Source of the DNA: an uncultured Clostridia bacterium
GTDB lineage: Bacteria; Bacillota; Clostridia; TANB77; CAG-508
DNA length: 41,462 bases
Direction of reading: 5' to 3'
Assembly (NCBI GenBank): GCA_944387445.1
Contig: CALXEX010000016.1
Coordinates: 1 to 41,462 of the forward strand
Shown: piece after piece, positions 8,351-17,001 of the stretch
Position numbering within the stretch: position 1 is the stretch's first letter
Layout: each line of letters begins with the position of its first letter
The notes under the pieces: generated by a model
Databases searched by the model: none
Told to the model about the DNA's origin: nothing
What the model saw: the letters and a program-made list of their open reading frames with translations, nothing else
Made by a program: the position numbers and the translations under genes

Positions 8351-8474
8351 GTTTCATATAAAGGAAATGGCATCATTTTTTGTTTATACTAAAAATAAAT
8401 TTTTTATGTTTTTTTTTAATAATTGTAACAAAAATATATTTTTTTACACTAATAAAGTGAAAGGAGGAAACGTT

Positions 8475-8975
8475 ATGCAGAATATGGAAGAAATTTATAA
8501 TAAATATTCGAAAATTGTATATAAATATGTATTCTGCTTAACAGGAAAAAAAGAAATAACTGAAGAAATTGTGCAAGAAACATTTTTAGTGGCTATTGAA
8601 AATATAGACAAGTTTGAATATAAATGCAAACTATCTACTTGGCTATGCCAGATAGCAAAGTATATTTGCTTTAATCAATATAAGAAAGAAAAAAAGAGAA
8701 AAGAAATTCCAATGAACATGTTAGAAAATTCATTATTCACAGAAGAATCTATAGAAGAAATGGTTAGTCAAAAAGAAGAAAAATTGGAATTATTAAAAAG
8801 TATACAGAAATTAAATGAAGAAACTAGAAATGTAATGTATTTACGAATATTAGGAAATTTGGAATATGAAGAAATAGGGGAGATAATGGGAAAAACCTCT
8901 AATTGGGCTAGAGTTACTTTTTTTCGTGGAAAGCAAAAAATGAAAGGAGATAAAGAAAATGAAAAAGGAATGTGA
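8475..8975 (+). CDS. ECF-type RNA polymerase sigma factor
   Basis: This 166-residue protein contains sigma region 2 (about residues 10-75, with STWLCQIAKYICFNQYKK matching region 2.3-2.4) and region 4 (about 110-160, LNEETRNVMYLRILGNLEYEEIGEIM as the HTH entry). Regions 1 and 3 are absent, as in ECF sigma factors. The start at 8475 is chosen because AAAGGAGG lies just before it; the longer upstream frame has no such site. A TGTAAC-containing stretch near 8424-8429 could be an autoregulated -35 element. The anti-sigma gene overlaps its last 17 bases, so the two are translationally coupled and form one operon. Confidence 0.9.
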   Translation: MQNMEEIYNKYSKIVYKYVFCLTGKKEITEEIVQETFLVAIENIDKFEYKCKLSTWLCQIAKYICFNQYKKEKKRKEIPMNMLENSLFTEESIEEMVSQKEEKLELLKSIQKLNEETRNVMYLRILGNLEYEEIGEIMGKTSNWARVTFFRGKQKMKGDKENEKGM

Positions 8976-9615
8976 AATTGTGCAAGACTTAATTTTTGGA
9001 TATTGTGATGGTACATTAAATCCAGCTTCTAAAGAATTGGTAGAAAAACATTTAGTGAAATGTGAAGAGTGCAAAAAAGTTTATGAAGAAATCAAAAAGG
9101 ATAAAAAAATTGATGATGCAGATGATAAAATTGAAATTGATTATTTAAAAAGAGTCAATAAAAAATTAAAAAGGAAGAAAATAATGATAGTCATTTCTAG
9201 TATATGTGTTGTGTTATTGGTTGTTTTACATATCGTTGCATTTATTTGCTATTATCATGACCATACGACCATAGAAATTTTTATGAATGAAGATATATCA
9301 GAAGATGGAATAGAAAAGATTAGGAATCAAATAGAAAATCAATCTGAAGATGTTCAAATTACATATGTTTCACCAGAAGAAAACTTAGAAAAAATGAAAG
9401 AAAGATTTAAAGAAAATCAAGAATTATTAGAAGGATATAATACTGAAAACAATATATTTCCACCATCTTTTATCATAAAAACAAAAACCATACAAGATAT
9501 GGAAAAAATAGAAGAAAGCTTGGAAAATATAGATGGGATTAAAAAGATTTCTTCAACTTCTAGTAATTTATATGAGTCTTTCGTCATGAATATTTTTACT
9601 ATGTTATACAATTAA
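8959..9615 (+). CDS. Zinc-finger anti-sigma factor with FtsX-like extracellular domain
   Basis: This is a 218-residue membrane protein. Residues 1-45 form an anti-sigma zinc finger (zf-HC2/ZAS) with the H31-x3-C35-x2-C38 motif. One transmembrane helix spans about 75-98. Residues 103-205 outside the membrane resemble the FtsX extracellular domain: a first strand TIEIFMNED, a segment VQITYVSPEENLEKMKERF equivalent to the FtsX pattern YVSKEEAL..FK, a hydrophobic lobe, and PPSFIIKTK equivalent to PxSFEVK. In FtsX that domain binds peptidoglycan-hydrolase partners. I infer that it holds the ECF sigma factor at the membrane and releases it on a cell-wall signal. The domain match is by pattern reading, not by search. 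Confidence 0.8.
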   Translation: MKKECEIVQDLIFGYCDGTLNPASKELVEKHLVKCEECKKVYEEIKKDKKIDDADDKIEIDYLKRVNKKLKRKKIMIVISSICVVLLVVLHIVAFICYYHDHTTIEIFMNEDISEDGIEKIRNQIENQSEDVQITYVSPEENLEKMKERFKENQELLEGYNTENNIFPPSFIIKTKTIQDMEKIEESLENIDGIKKISSTSSNLYESFVMNIFTMLYN

Positions 9616-9685
9616 TATGAAATAGCAGATATCATTAATAAATAAAATAAAAAAATGTTATAAATTAAAATTAGGATAAGAAATT

Positions 9686-9717
9686 AGAGGCGCACAGTTA
9701 AGTGTAGCCCCTTTTTT
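9686..9717 (+). terminator. Probable terminator after the sigma/anti-sigma operon
   Basis: The arms AGGCGCACA and TGTAGCCCCT form an imperfect GC-rich stem with one mismatch and one bulge, followed by a run of T at 9712-9717. Confidence 0.5.
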
Positions 9718-9767
9718 CTGACCAGATATGATTTAAGATAAATATACAAACTTTAATAAAATATTAA

Positions 9768-9796
9768 TTGATAAAATTTTCAATTTATGATATATA
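9768..9796 (+). promoter_or_regulatory. Promoter upstream of the zinc-ribbon/DUF2085 pair
   Basis: TTGATA at 9768-9773 and TATATA at 9791-9796 are spaced by 17 bp, about 45 bases before the 9844 start codon. Confidence 0.5.
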
Positions 9797-9843
9797 GATA
9801 TAAAGAAATAAAATCTATATAATAACAAAAATGGAGGAATTTT

Positions 9844-10050
9844 ATGAGATGTCCGAATTGTGGAAGTACCAATATATCTAGTATTGTTGATACAAAAACG
9901 AAAACAAAAGGATTTGATGGAGGAGATGCATGTTGTGGTTATCTATTATTTGGATGGCCAGGAATCTTGTGTGGATTATGTAATACAGGAGATACAACAA
10001 CAGAAACCAGAACAACTAATATTTGTAATGATTGTGGAAGAAGATTCTAA
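9844..10050 (+). CDS. Small zinc-ribbon protein
   Basis: This 68-residue protein opens with CPNCGS and ends with CNDCGRRF, a classic four-Cys zinc ribbon. Between them lies a Gly/Cys-rich hydrophobic part (CCGYLLFGWPGILCGLC) that could contact a membrane. The function is unknown. GGAGG precedes the ATG. Its TAA stop shares one base with the ATG of the following DUF2085 gene, so the two are translationally coupled. Confidence 0.78.
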   Translation: MRCPNCGSTNISSIVDTKTKTKGFDGGDACCGYLLFGWPGILCGLCNTGDTTTETRTTNICNDCGRRF

Positions 10051-10427
10051 TGAAAAAAAGTACAAAAATAAAAACATGGGCATTTTTCATGAGATTAGGA
10101 AATCGATGTGGTTGCCATCAAAGAGAAGATAGAAGTTTTCATATAAAAGGCTGGCAATTTCCAATTTGTAGTAGATGTACAGGGATATTAGTAGGACAGT
10201 TATTAGGAATTGTAATATATATTTTTCAATTTCGAATTCCTATCTATATATCTTGTATATTTCTATTGATTATGTTTTTAGACTGGTATATCCAATATAA
10301 GAAAATCAGAGAGTCAACAAATATTAGAAGATTTATCACAGGAACTTTAGCAGGAGTTGCACAAGTTGCCATTTTTATTGAAAGTATCTTTATACTTGTC
10401 GAATTTTTCAATGAAATGATAGGTTAA
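10050..10427 (+). CDS. DUF2085 family membrane protein
   Basis: This 125-residue protein is read from the ATG that overlaps the previous stop (TAATG); a longer upstream start is possible but would overlap the zinc ribbon. It shows the family signature CHQRxDRSF, followed by GWQFPICSRCTGI, then three transmembrane helices. The conserved Cys/His residues in the N-terminal part suggest metal or disulfide chemistry at the membrane. The function of DUF2085 is unknown. It forms an operon with the zinc-ribbon protein. Confidence 0.85.
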   Translation: MKKSTKIKTWAFFMRLGNRCGCHQREDRSFHIKGWQFPICSRCTGILVGQLLGIVIYIFQFRIPIYISCIFLLIMFLDWYIQYKKIRESTNIRRFITGTLAGVAQVAIFIESIFILVEFFNEMIG

Positions 10428-10504
10428 AACGTAGATTAAATTTTTCAATAAAGAAGATTGTGATTCCATTTAAATTTTAATTTAATATAGAAAAGAAGGA
10501 AAAT

Positions 10505-11413
10505 ATGTATACAAATTGTTTAGAATTAAAAAATGAAGATTTAAAAGAAATCTTTAAAGAAAGAGAAAAAGATAGTCATAAAGGAACTTATGGATATGTA
10601 GGCATTATAGGTGGATGTATGGAATATACAGGAGCTATTAAATTGGCAAATATGAGCTCAACTGCATTAAGAGCAGGCTGTGGCGTTGTAAGAGTCATTG
10701 TTCCAAAAAGTATAGAAACCAGTATTGCCCCATATTTATTAGAACAAACGATTTTTCCAATCGAAAATGACGAAGAACAAAAAATGAAATTTAACAAAGA
10801 AGAAATAGATAAAGCACTAGATAAATTAAAAGCAGTCGCAATTGGAATGGGATGGGGAAAAGGTAGAGATAATGAAAAGATTTTAGAATATATATTAGAA
10901 ACCAAAGAAATTCCTTGTGTCATTGATGCAGATGGATTAAATACCTTATCTCAAATGAATTTAGATATTTTACAAAAAACAAAATGTAAAGTAATATTAA
11001 CACCACATTTAAAAGAGTTTGAAAGATTATCAAAAATACCAATAGAAATGATAAAAGAAAATGCAATTGAAATTGCTAGAGATTTTGCTAGCAAATATCA
11101 GGTTATCTTATTATTAAAAGGTAGTACAACCATTGTTACAGATGGGGCAACTACATATTTGCTAAAAAGAGGTTGCCCTGGAATGGCAACAGCAGGAAGT
11201 GGAGATGTCTTGTCAGGTGTTTTAGTTGGTATGTTAGGTTATCATGAGCCAACTGTAAAGACAGTAACTGCAGGTAGTTATTTAGCAGGCATGGCAGGGG
11301 AATTGGCTCAAGAAAAATATACAGATATTAGTATGAAAGCATCTGATACAATTGAAATGATTCCAGAAGCGATAAAAAGAATTAGAAACTTAAAGGAATA
11401 TTCTATAAATTAG
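10505..11413 (+). CDS. nnrD: ADP-dependent (S)-NAD(P)H-hydrate dehydratase
   Basis: This 302-residue enzyme repairs hydrated NAD(P)H, using ADP for dehydration. It has the ribokinase-like YjeF C-terminal fold. Visible motifs are KGTYGYVGIIGG near residue 27, the GMGWGKG loop, DADGLNTL near 140, TPHLKEFERL near 164, KGSTTIVTD, and the catalytic GSGDVLSGVL near 235 with the key Asp. The NnrE epimerase half found fused in some bacteria is absent. It ends with an 11-base convergent overlap with the Xer recombinase gene. AGAAGGAAAAT precedes the start. Confidence 0.94.
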   Translation: MYTNCLELKNEDLKEIFKEREKDSHKGTYGYVGIIGGCMEYTGAIKLANMSSTALRAGCGVVRVIVPKSIETSIAPYLLEQTIFPIENDEEQKMKFNKEEIDKALDKLKAVAIGMGWGKGRDNEKILEYILETKEIPCVIDADGLNTLSQMNLDILQKTKCKVILTPHLKEFERLSKIPIEMIKENAIEIARDFASKYQVILLLKGSTTIVTDGATTYLLKRGCPGMATAGSGDVLSGVLVGMLGYHEPTVKTVTAGSYLAGMAGELAQEKYTDISMKASDTIEMIPEAIKRIRNLKEYSIN

Positions 11414-12386
11414 CTAATGGATTACTTTCCACAGCATTTCTTACTTGAGAATTATCAACATGCGTATAAATTTCTGTAGTAGAGATACTTTCATGTCCTA
11501 AAAGTACCTGTAAGGCTCTAATATCGACATTCCCATATTGATACATTAATGTAGCTGCTGTATGTCTCAATTTATGTACAGAATATTTATTAGTATCAAG
11601 TCCAGCAGATTGCAATTCTTTATTAACAATATATTGAACAGTTCTTCTACTAATTCTTTCACGACGTTCACTTAAGAATAAAGCTTTATGAGAATTTAAT
11701 TTATCGACTTTAACACCTTCTTTAGGTCGCACTTGTAAATATTCGCTAATTGCTCTTAAACATGCTTGGTTCAAATAAATCGTTCTTTCTTTATTTCCTT
11801 TACCAATAACATTTAGTTTAGCTTCACTAAAATCAATATCTTTGATATCAATGCCAACCAATTCAGATAAACGAAGACCACAATTTAAAAATAATGTAAT
11901 AATGGCATAATCTCTTTGATAATTACGATTATCTTCGTTTTCTGTAACATTTAATAATCGTTTACTTTCTTCCAAGTTTAAATATTTAGGAAGTCTTTTA
12001 TCTGCTTTTGGAGTTTCCAAATTTTGAGCAGGATTAACATCAATTAAATTTGCCTTTTGAGAAAGATATTTAAAAAAGATTCTAATCGTAGAAACTTTTC
12101 TAGCTCTTGTGGCAGCTTTGCTTCGAAGTTCGATTGCCATATAACTAATAAATGCATGAATATCTTCCAAAGTAATTTTTTTAACAGCACTAATCGGAAT
12201 ATCCTTAATTTCAATTTTTGCAAAATCGGTTTCATCTGTCATATGAAAATGGATTTTTATAAAACGAAAGAACATGGTTAAATCATAATTATATTCTTTA
12301 ATACTGTTTGGTGACTTATTTAAAATCGTTGCACTATAATCTAAAAAAGAATTAATATAGTCAGGATTTTCTTCTCTTTTTATCAT
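11403..12386 (-). CDS. Xer-like tyrosine recombinase
   Basis: This 327-residue protein has an N-terminal SAM-like core-binding domain (about 8-115) and a catalytic domain with all six expected residues: R172 (CGLRLSEL), K196 (GKGNKE), H271 and R274 (HKLRH), H298 (LLGHES) and Y307 (EIYTHV). It resembles XerC/XerD enzymes that resolve chromosome dimers at dif, but the paralogue cannot be assigned from sequence alone. It is a little longer than usual because of an insertion near residues 45-65. It is not beside an evident integrated element. The start follows AAAGGAG at a rather long spacing. Confidence 0.88.
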   Translation of the reverse strand: MIKREENPDYINSFLDYSATILNKSPNSIKEYNYDLTMFFRFIKIHFHMTDETDFAKIEIKDIPISAVKKITLEDIHAFISYMAIELRSKAATRARKVSTIRIFFKYLSQKANLIDVNPAQNLETPKADKRLPKYLNLEESKRLLNVTENEDNRNYQRDYAIITLFLNCGLRLSELVGIDIKDIDFSEAKLNVIGKGNKERTIYLNQACLRAISEYLQVRPKEGVKVDKLNSHKALFLSERRERISRRTVQYIVNKELQSAGLDTNKYSVHKLRHTAATLMYQYGNVDIRALQVLLGHESISTTEIYTHVDNSQVRNAVESNPLANL

Positions 12387-12522
12387 ATGTTTTTCACACT
12401 CCTTTGGTATATATAGTATTATATCTCAATAGATTTAAAAAAGAAATAGAAATTTAAAAAGTTTTGTGCAAAGTTTTATTTACTTAACAATTCATAGACT
12501 ATGTTTGTGAATCGTTAAATAT

Positions 12523-12550
12523 TTGATTTTTTTAGTGATTATGATATACT
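12523..12550 (+). promoter_or_regulatory. Promoter of the class A PBP gene
   Basis: TTGATT at 12523-12528 and TATACT at 12545-12550 are spaced by 16 bp. The predicted transcription start near 12557 lies at the upstream ATG (12555), which supports translation from the later ATG at 12585. Confidence 0.6.
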
Positions 12551-12584
12551 ATAAATGAATTTTATAACAAAGGATAGTGAATGT

Positions 12585-15191
12585 ATGTTTAATAATAAAA
12601 AGGAAAACGAAGAACTTCCTAGAGCTATGAGAAAAATGCAAAAAGAAAAGGAAGAACGAGAAAAGTTCATAGAGGAAGAGAATAAAAGAAAATCAAAAAA
12701 TCAGCATAAAGATAATCGAAAAAGCAAGCATAGCAAGAAAAGAAATAGACAAACTGAAGAAAATGATGTTGACTATAAAAAAGACATTAGAAAAAAGAAA
12801 ATAAAAAAAATCATTATTACTATGATTGTTATTGTTATTATTATTTTAGCAATTATATTAGGAATTTCTGCTTATCATTGGAAGCAGATAACAACAGATA
12901 TGTTCGCAAATGAAAATTCTGTTGTTGTAGATTCTGATGAAAATGTGATTGCAGAGCTTGGTAGTGAAAGAAAGAAGATAAAGGTTGAAAATGAAGAAAT
13001 GCCTCAAAAGTTAAAAGATGCTTATGTAGCTATTGAAGATGAAAGATATTATAAGCATCATGGTGTAGATATTAGAAGAACAGGTTCAGCAATTATAAAT
13101 TATGTGATTCATATAGGAAATTCTTCTTTTGGAGGAAGTACAATTACACAGCAATTGGTAAAAAATCTAACAGGAGATAACAGCAGTTCTATTTCTAGAA
13201 AAGTAAAAGAATGGTGGAAAGCATATTTATTAGAATGCTATTTCTCTAAAGAAGAAATATTAGATATGTATTTAAATGTTATCTATGTTGGACCTAATAT
13301 ATATGGTGTAGGTGCGGGTAGTCAGTATTATTTTAGTAAAGATGTTCAAAATCTGACGCTTGCAGAATGTGCTTTTTTAGCAGGAATTAACAATTCACCA
13401 AATTCTTATAATCCATTTGATGATGAAACAGACAATACAGAAAAAATCACAAATAGGACAATAACGGTATTAGATAAGATGCTAGAATTAGAATATATTA
13501 CTGAAGATGAATATAATTCAGCTGTAACAGAAGTAAAGAATGGTTTAAATTTTAATCAAGGGGAAGTGGAAGCGAGTGATGGAATCTACTCTTATCATAC
13601 AGATGCTTTAATTAATGAAATAACGCAAGATATAGCCGATAAGAAAAATATCACAGAAGAATTTGCTACAAACTATCTATATTTAGGTGGATTAACCATT
13701 CATAGCACACAAAATTCAAGTATTCAAGATAAAACAGAAGCAGAATTTAATAAACGTCAATATCAGATTGCTTCAAGAGAAGGGGGAGATCCAGCTCAAG
13801 CAGCAATGGTCATTATAGATCATAAAACAGGTCAAGTAGTAGCCTGTGTAGGAGGTTTAGGAGAAAAAGATACAGCAAGAGGATTAAATAGAGCAACACA
13901 AAGTACTAGACAAACAGGTTCTTCCATTAAACCATTAGCTGTATTAGCACCTGGAATTGATAAGAAGAAATTTACATCAGCAACCATCTATGCAGATGTG
14001 GAAACTACCTTTACAGGAGATTATAGTCCAGTTAACTATGATGGATATTTAGGAGATATCACAGTTAGAAGAGCAGTAGAATCTTCTCAAAATATTCCGT
14101 TTGTAGAAATGATGGAACAGATTGGGGTAAAGACATCTATATCATATTTAAAAGATATGGGAATTACGTCTTTAACAGAAAAAGATGAAAGTTTATCATT
14201 GGCTTTAGGTGGATTAGATAAAGGCGTTACGCCTTTAGAAATGGCAGGAGGATATGCAACAATTGCAAATGATGGTGTATATATAGAACCTACTTTTTAT
14301 ACAGAAATAACTAATTCATCAGGGAAAAAGATTGTAGAAACAAAGCCTGAATCTCATAGAGTGTTTTCAAAACAAGTAGCCTATATTTTAAAAGAAATAT
14401 TAACACAACCTGTTAAAGGAGAAAATGGAACGGCTACGTATTGTGCAATTTCTGGAATAGATGTATCAGCTAAAACAGGAACAACAGATGACAATTATGA
14501 TAGATGGTTATGTGGATTTACGCCATATTATACAGCGACAACATGGTTTGGATATGATCAGAATGAAACTATTTATTTTAATAGACAAAATCCAGCAGGA
14601 ATTATTTGGGCAAATGTTATGAGAAATATTCATTCTAGACTAGATAATGCAACATTTGAAAAACCTAGCTGGATACAAACAGAAACCATTTGTGCAGATT
14701 CTGGATGTGTTGCCAATAGTGGTTGTACAAATACTTATGAAGAATATTTCTTGTGGGGAACAAAACCAGACAATTGTACAGAACATTCTGGAAATAGGCT
14801 GACAACAAATAACAATCAACATGTACGAAATGAACAACCAAATCAAAATGTTGTTAATGAAGATTTAACATTAGACCCAAGTTTGGAAAATGAAGTTCCA
14901 AAAACCAATACCTCAACAAATACAACGACAAATACAACAGTTGATAATGATAGAACAAACACATCGACAGATAATAATAGGACGAATACAACAAATACAC
15001 ATACCAATAGAAATAACTCAACTTCAACAAATACAAGTACAACAAATTCTACGACAAGTAACACAACCAATAATACTGGAAGTACAAATACATCAAGTAA
15101 TACAGCAACAACAAGACCAAGTACAAATACAAGTACAAGTACATCTACAACGAATACTTCTGTAATAGAAAACCGTGAGGAAATTGAATAA
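12585..15191 (+). CDS. ponA: Class A penicillin-binding protein (PBP1A-type)
   Basis: This is an 868-residue bifunctional peptidoglycan synthase. The start at 12585 is preferred because AAAGGA lies upstream and the promoter leaves no room for the ATG at 12555. Layout: a highly charged cytoplasmic tail (1-74), a transmembrane helix (75-96), the GT51 glycosyltransferase with catalytic Glu in AIEDERYYKHHG (E151) and GGSTITQQL, and the transpeptidase with S446-x-x-K449 (SSIK), S501-Q-N503 and K630-T-G-T. From about residue 760 the protein is a low-complexity Asn/Thr/Ser tail, probably an extended wall-spanning segment. It ends at a strong bidirectional terminator. Confidence 0.93.
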   Translation: MFNNKKENEELPRAMRKMQKEKEEREKFIEEENKRKSKNQHKDNRKSKHSKKRNRQTEENDVDYKKDIRKKKIKKIIITMIVIVIIILAIILGISAYHWKQITTDMFANENSVVVDSDENVIAELGSERKKIKVENEEMPQKLKDAYVAIEDERYYKHHGVDIRRTGSAIINYVIHIGNSSFGGSTITQQLVKNLTGDNSSSISRKVKEWWKAYLLECYFSKEEILDMYLNVIYVGPNIYGVGAGSQYYFSKDVQNLTLAECAFLAGINNSPNSYNPFDDETDNTEKITNRTITVLDKMLELEYITEDEYNSAVTEVKNGLNFNQGEVEASDGIYSYHTDALINEITQDIADKKNITEEFATNYLYLGGLTIHSTQNSSIQDKTEAEFNKRQYQIASREGGDPAQAAMVIIDHKTGQVVACVGGLGEKDTARGLNRATQSTRQTGSSIKPLAVLAPGIDKKKFTSATIYADVETTFTGDYSPVNYDGYLGDITVRRAVESSQNIPFVEMMEQIGVKTSISYLKDMGITSLTEKDESLSLALGGLDKGVTPLEMAGGYATIANDGVYIEPTFYTEITNSSGKKIVETKPESHRVFSKQVAYILKEILTQPVKGENGTATYCAISGIDVSAKTGTTDDNYDRWLCGFTPYYTATTWFGYDQNETIYFNRQNPAGIIWANVMRNIHSRLDNATFEKPSWIQTETICADSGCVANSGCTNTYEEYFLWGTKPDNCTEHSGNRLTTNNNQHVRNEQPNQNVVNEDLTLDPSLENEVPKTNTSTNTTTNTTVDNDRTNTSTDNNRTNTTNTHTNRNNSTSTNTSTTNSTTSNTTNNTGSTNTSSNTATTRPSTNTSTSTSTTNTSVIENREEIE

Positions 15192-15292
15192 TATGGAGAA
15201 GATTAAAAAAATTATTTTTAAAATGTTACATTTCGATTTTTAAACAGATAATAGGAAAAAATAATAGAAAAAAGATTTTTCTTAGTTGACTG

Positions 15293-15328
15293 AAAAAGTA
15301 GTAATCCATACAGAGATTACTACTTTTT
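15293..15328. terminator. Bidirectional intrinsic terminator
   Basis: A perfect 14-bp stem pairs 15293-15306 with 15315-15328 around an 8-nt loop. The arms begin with AAAAA and end with TTTTT, so it serves the PBP gene on the plus strand and the convergent 15348-16259 gene on the minus strand. Confidence 0.88.
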
Positions 15329-15347
15329 ACTAACTTTTGTATATTTT

Positions 15348-16259
15348 TTAACTTACCGTATTTTTAGAAGGATGTACAACAGCAGGAGGAATTTGATATT
15401 TTATATCAAAAAAATGAAAATCATTTAAGGTATTATCTTCTAAACAAGCTAAATAAACATCTAATTCATCTGAAGATTTACAAGCTGTAATAATAGCAGG
15501 ATGTAAATTATAATTAAAAAACAATTCAAATCCAAGTCCTAAAGCTTTTAACGTAGAACCTTTTTCTTTGTCTTTGATAAGTTTATACGCTTCTCTAAAT
15601 CTTGCAATAGCTGGAAATTTGTAATCCGCAATTGGTCTTGTATAAAGTTTATCAATCACATTTTGAATAGAAGTATATTCATTTCTATTACTTAATAATA
15701 TTTCTTTAACATTGTTAATGGTAAATGGAAGAAAAACTTTTTGTTGTAGCTCTGAAATAATAAGTGTATTTTCAAAATAGAAATTAGAAAAATCATCATT
15801 ATCAATAATATTTTCTGGTTTTTCTTCAGATTTAACTGTTAAACTTTGAGCCAATTCTGATAAATCTATTGTTGTGATTCTATGAACAAAGTTTTCTATA
15901 ATTTCTGTACTTTCATATATGGAATTTATATGATCTTGAAAACTTTGGTTATAGGCATGTATTTGTTCTTCTGAATTTTCAATATGATCATTTATTTTCT
16001 CTAAAGAACTCAATAAATTTTTTAAAATTGTAATATTGGAATTTGATTTTGTTAAAGCATTTGTTGATTCATTTAAATAATAAAAAGCTCTATCATTCGG
16101 ATTAATATCATATGAAAAAGTAACATCTGACATAAAATTCTTAATAAACATTAAAATTTGTTTATTTAGATTTTTTTGAATTTCTAATGTGGATGTTAAA
16201 GAAATCTTTTCTAATTCAATTAATTTTTTCATGTTTTCTGTATCTGAAACGTTTATCAT
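15348..16259 (-). CDS. Unrecognised coiled-coil cytosolic protein
   Basis: This 303-residue protein has no signal peptide or membrane segment. The N-terminal half is helical with heptad-like hydrophobic spacing (about 10-140). The C-terminal half is mixed and contains a conserved-looking stretch FPAIARFREAYKLIKDKEKG. I do not recognise a family. GGAGGATA precedes the start. It is transcribed divergently from the signal-peptidase/fibre cluster and shares its upstream region, so it could be a regulator or accessory of that block; this is inference only. Confidence 0.65.
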   Translation of the reverse strand: MINVSDTENMKKLIELEKISLTSTLEIQKNLNKQILMFIKNFMSDVTFSYDINPNDRAFYYLNESTNALTKSNSNITILKNLLSSLEKINDHIENSEEQIHAYNQSFQDHINSIYESTEIIENFVHRITTIDLSELAQSLTVKSEEKPENIIDNDDFSNFYFENTLIISELQQKVFLPFTINNVKEILLSNRNEYTSIQNVIDKLYTRPIADYKFPAIARFREAYKLIKDKEKGSTLKALGLGFELFFNYNLHPAIITACKSSDELDVYLACLEDNTLNDFHFFDIKYQIPPAVVHPSKNTVS

Positions 16260-16354
16260 TTGTATCCTCCATGTTAAGTTTGTTTTATTATAACATTAGC
16301 AAAAAAAATTGTAAATGAAAATATGAAAAAAATATCGAAACTCATAAAAAAAAG

Positions 16355-16392
16355 TTGAAAAAAAAAATCTAGTATGATATATTGGCACTAGA
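16355..16392 (+). promoter_or_regulatory. Promoter and small dyad at the start of the fibre cluster
   Basis: TTGAAA at 16355-16360 and TATATT at 16378-16383 are spaced by 17 bp. TCTAGT at 16368-16373 and ACTAGA at 16387-16392 form a dyad around the -10 region, extended by A/T runs. This arrangement would suit an operator or, for read-through transcripts, a weak hairpin with a T-run. Confidence 0.5.
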
Positions 16393-16419
16393 ATTTTTTT
16401 GTTATACAAGGGGGAAAAA

Positions 16420-17001
16420 ATGAAGAGAGTATTTTTTAATATCATTTTTATGATTTATTTAGTAATTGCAATATTTGTAACAGTTTGTTTATTGTCATAC
16501 AATGACTATAAAGTATCAGAATTTGGAACAGTTTCATTTGTAATTGTACCAGACAATAAATTAAATCCAGATTTTAATAAAGGAGATTTAGCCATTATAG
16601 ACAAAGCTGATAGACTAGAAGTAGGAGATAAATTTCTTTACTATGATGTATATAATGAACAAGTACTTATAAGATTAGGAACAATAAATGATATAGATGA
16701 TTCAAATGAATTTGACGTAAAATATTTAATAGATGATGGGGAATATGAAATATCAGATGAATATGTCATAGGACCTACATCAACAGCAACGGTTATGCCA
16801 AATGTAGGAACAGTCTTAGGAATTATAGAATCAAGATGGGGATTTCTATTTTTAATTGTATTACCAGCATTAATCGCATTTGTTAATCAAATTATGGTGG
16901 TTGCTACTGGAATAAAACAAGCAAAAAAAGAAATTAAAGAAGAAGCAAAAGAAGATAAGAAAGAAACTAAGGAAACAGAAAAAAATGACGAATCTAGGTA
17001 G
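16420..17001 (+). CDS. Signal-peptidase-I-like protein lacking catalytic residues
   Basis: This 193-residue protein starts at 16420, after an AGGGGG site; an earlier in-frame start at 16399 has none. It has an N-terminal transmembrane helix (4-27), a SipW-like core, a second helix near 140-165 and a charged cytoplasmic tail. In active relatives the box reads T-G-S-M-x-P followed by GD. Here the aligned stretch is IVPDNKLNPDFNKGDLAII, so Ser is lost, and the position of the T-H-R histidine reads L-I-R. Both catalytic residues are therefore missing. It may be a chaperone, decoy or scaffold for the fibre subunits. It opens the operon and overlaps the next gene by 17 bases. Confidence 0.75.
   Translation: MKRVFFNIIFMIYLVIAIFVTVCLLSYNDYKVSEFGTVSFVIVPDNKLNPDFNKGDLAIIDKADRLEVGDKFLYYDVYNEQVLIRLGTINDIDDSNEFDVKYLIDDGEYEISDEYVIGPTSTATVMPNVGTVLGIIESRWGFLFLIVLPALIAFVNQIMVVATGIKQAKKEIKEEAKEDKKETKETEKNDESR

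Noticed and set aside
8262-8474. Extended N-terminus of the ECF sigma factor from an upstream start
   Set aside because: The extension overlaps the DUF2207 tail and its terminator and lacks homology-like sequence; the site at 8475 has a strong Shine-Dalgarno.
14843-15070. Long minus-strand open frame opposite the PBP tail
   Set aside because: It is the shadow of the Asn/Thr/Ser codon repeat on the plus strand, has no ribosome-binding site and encodes Val/Leu/Phe low complexity.
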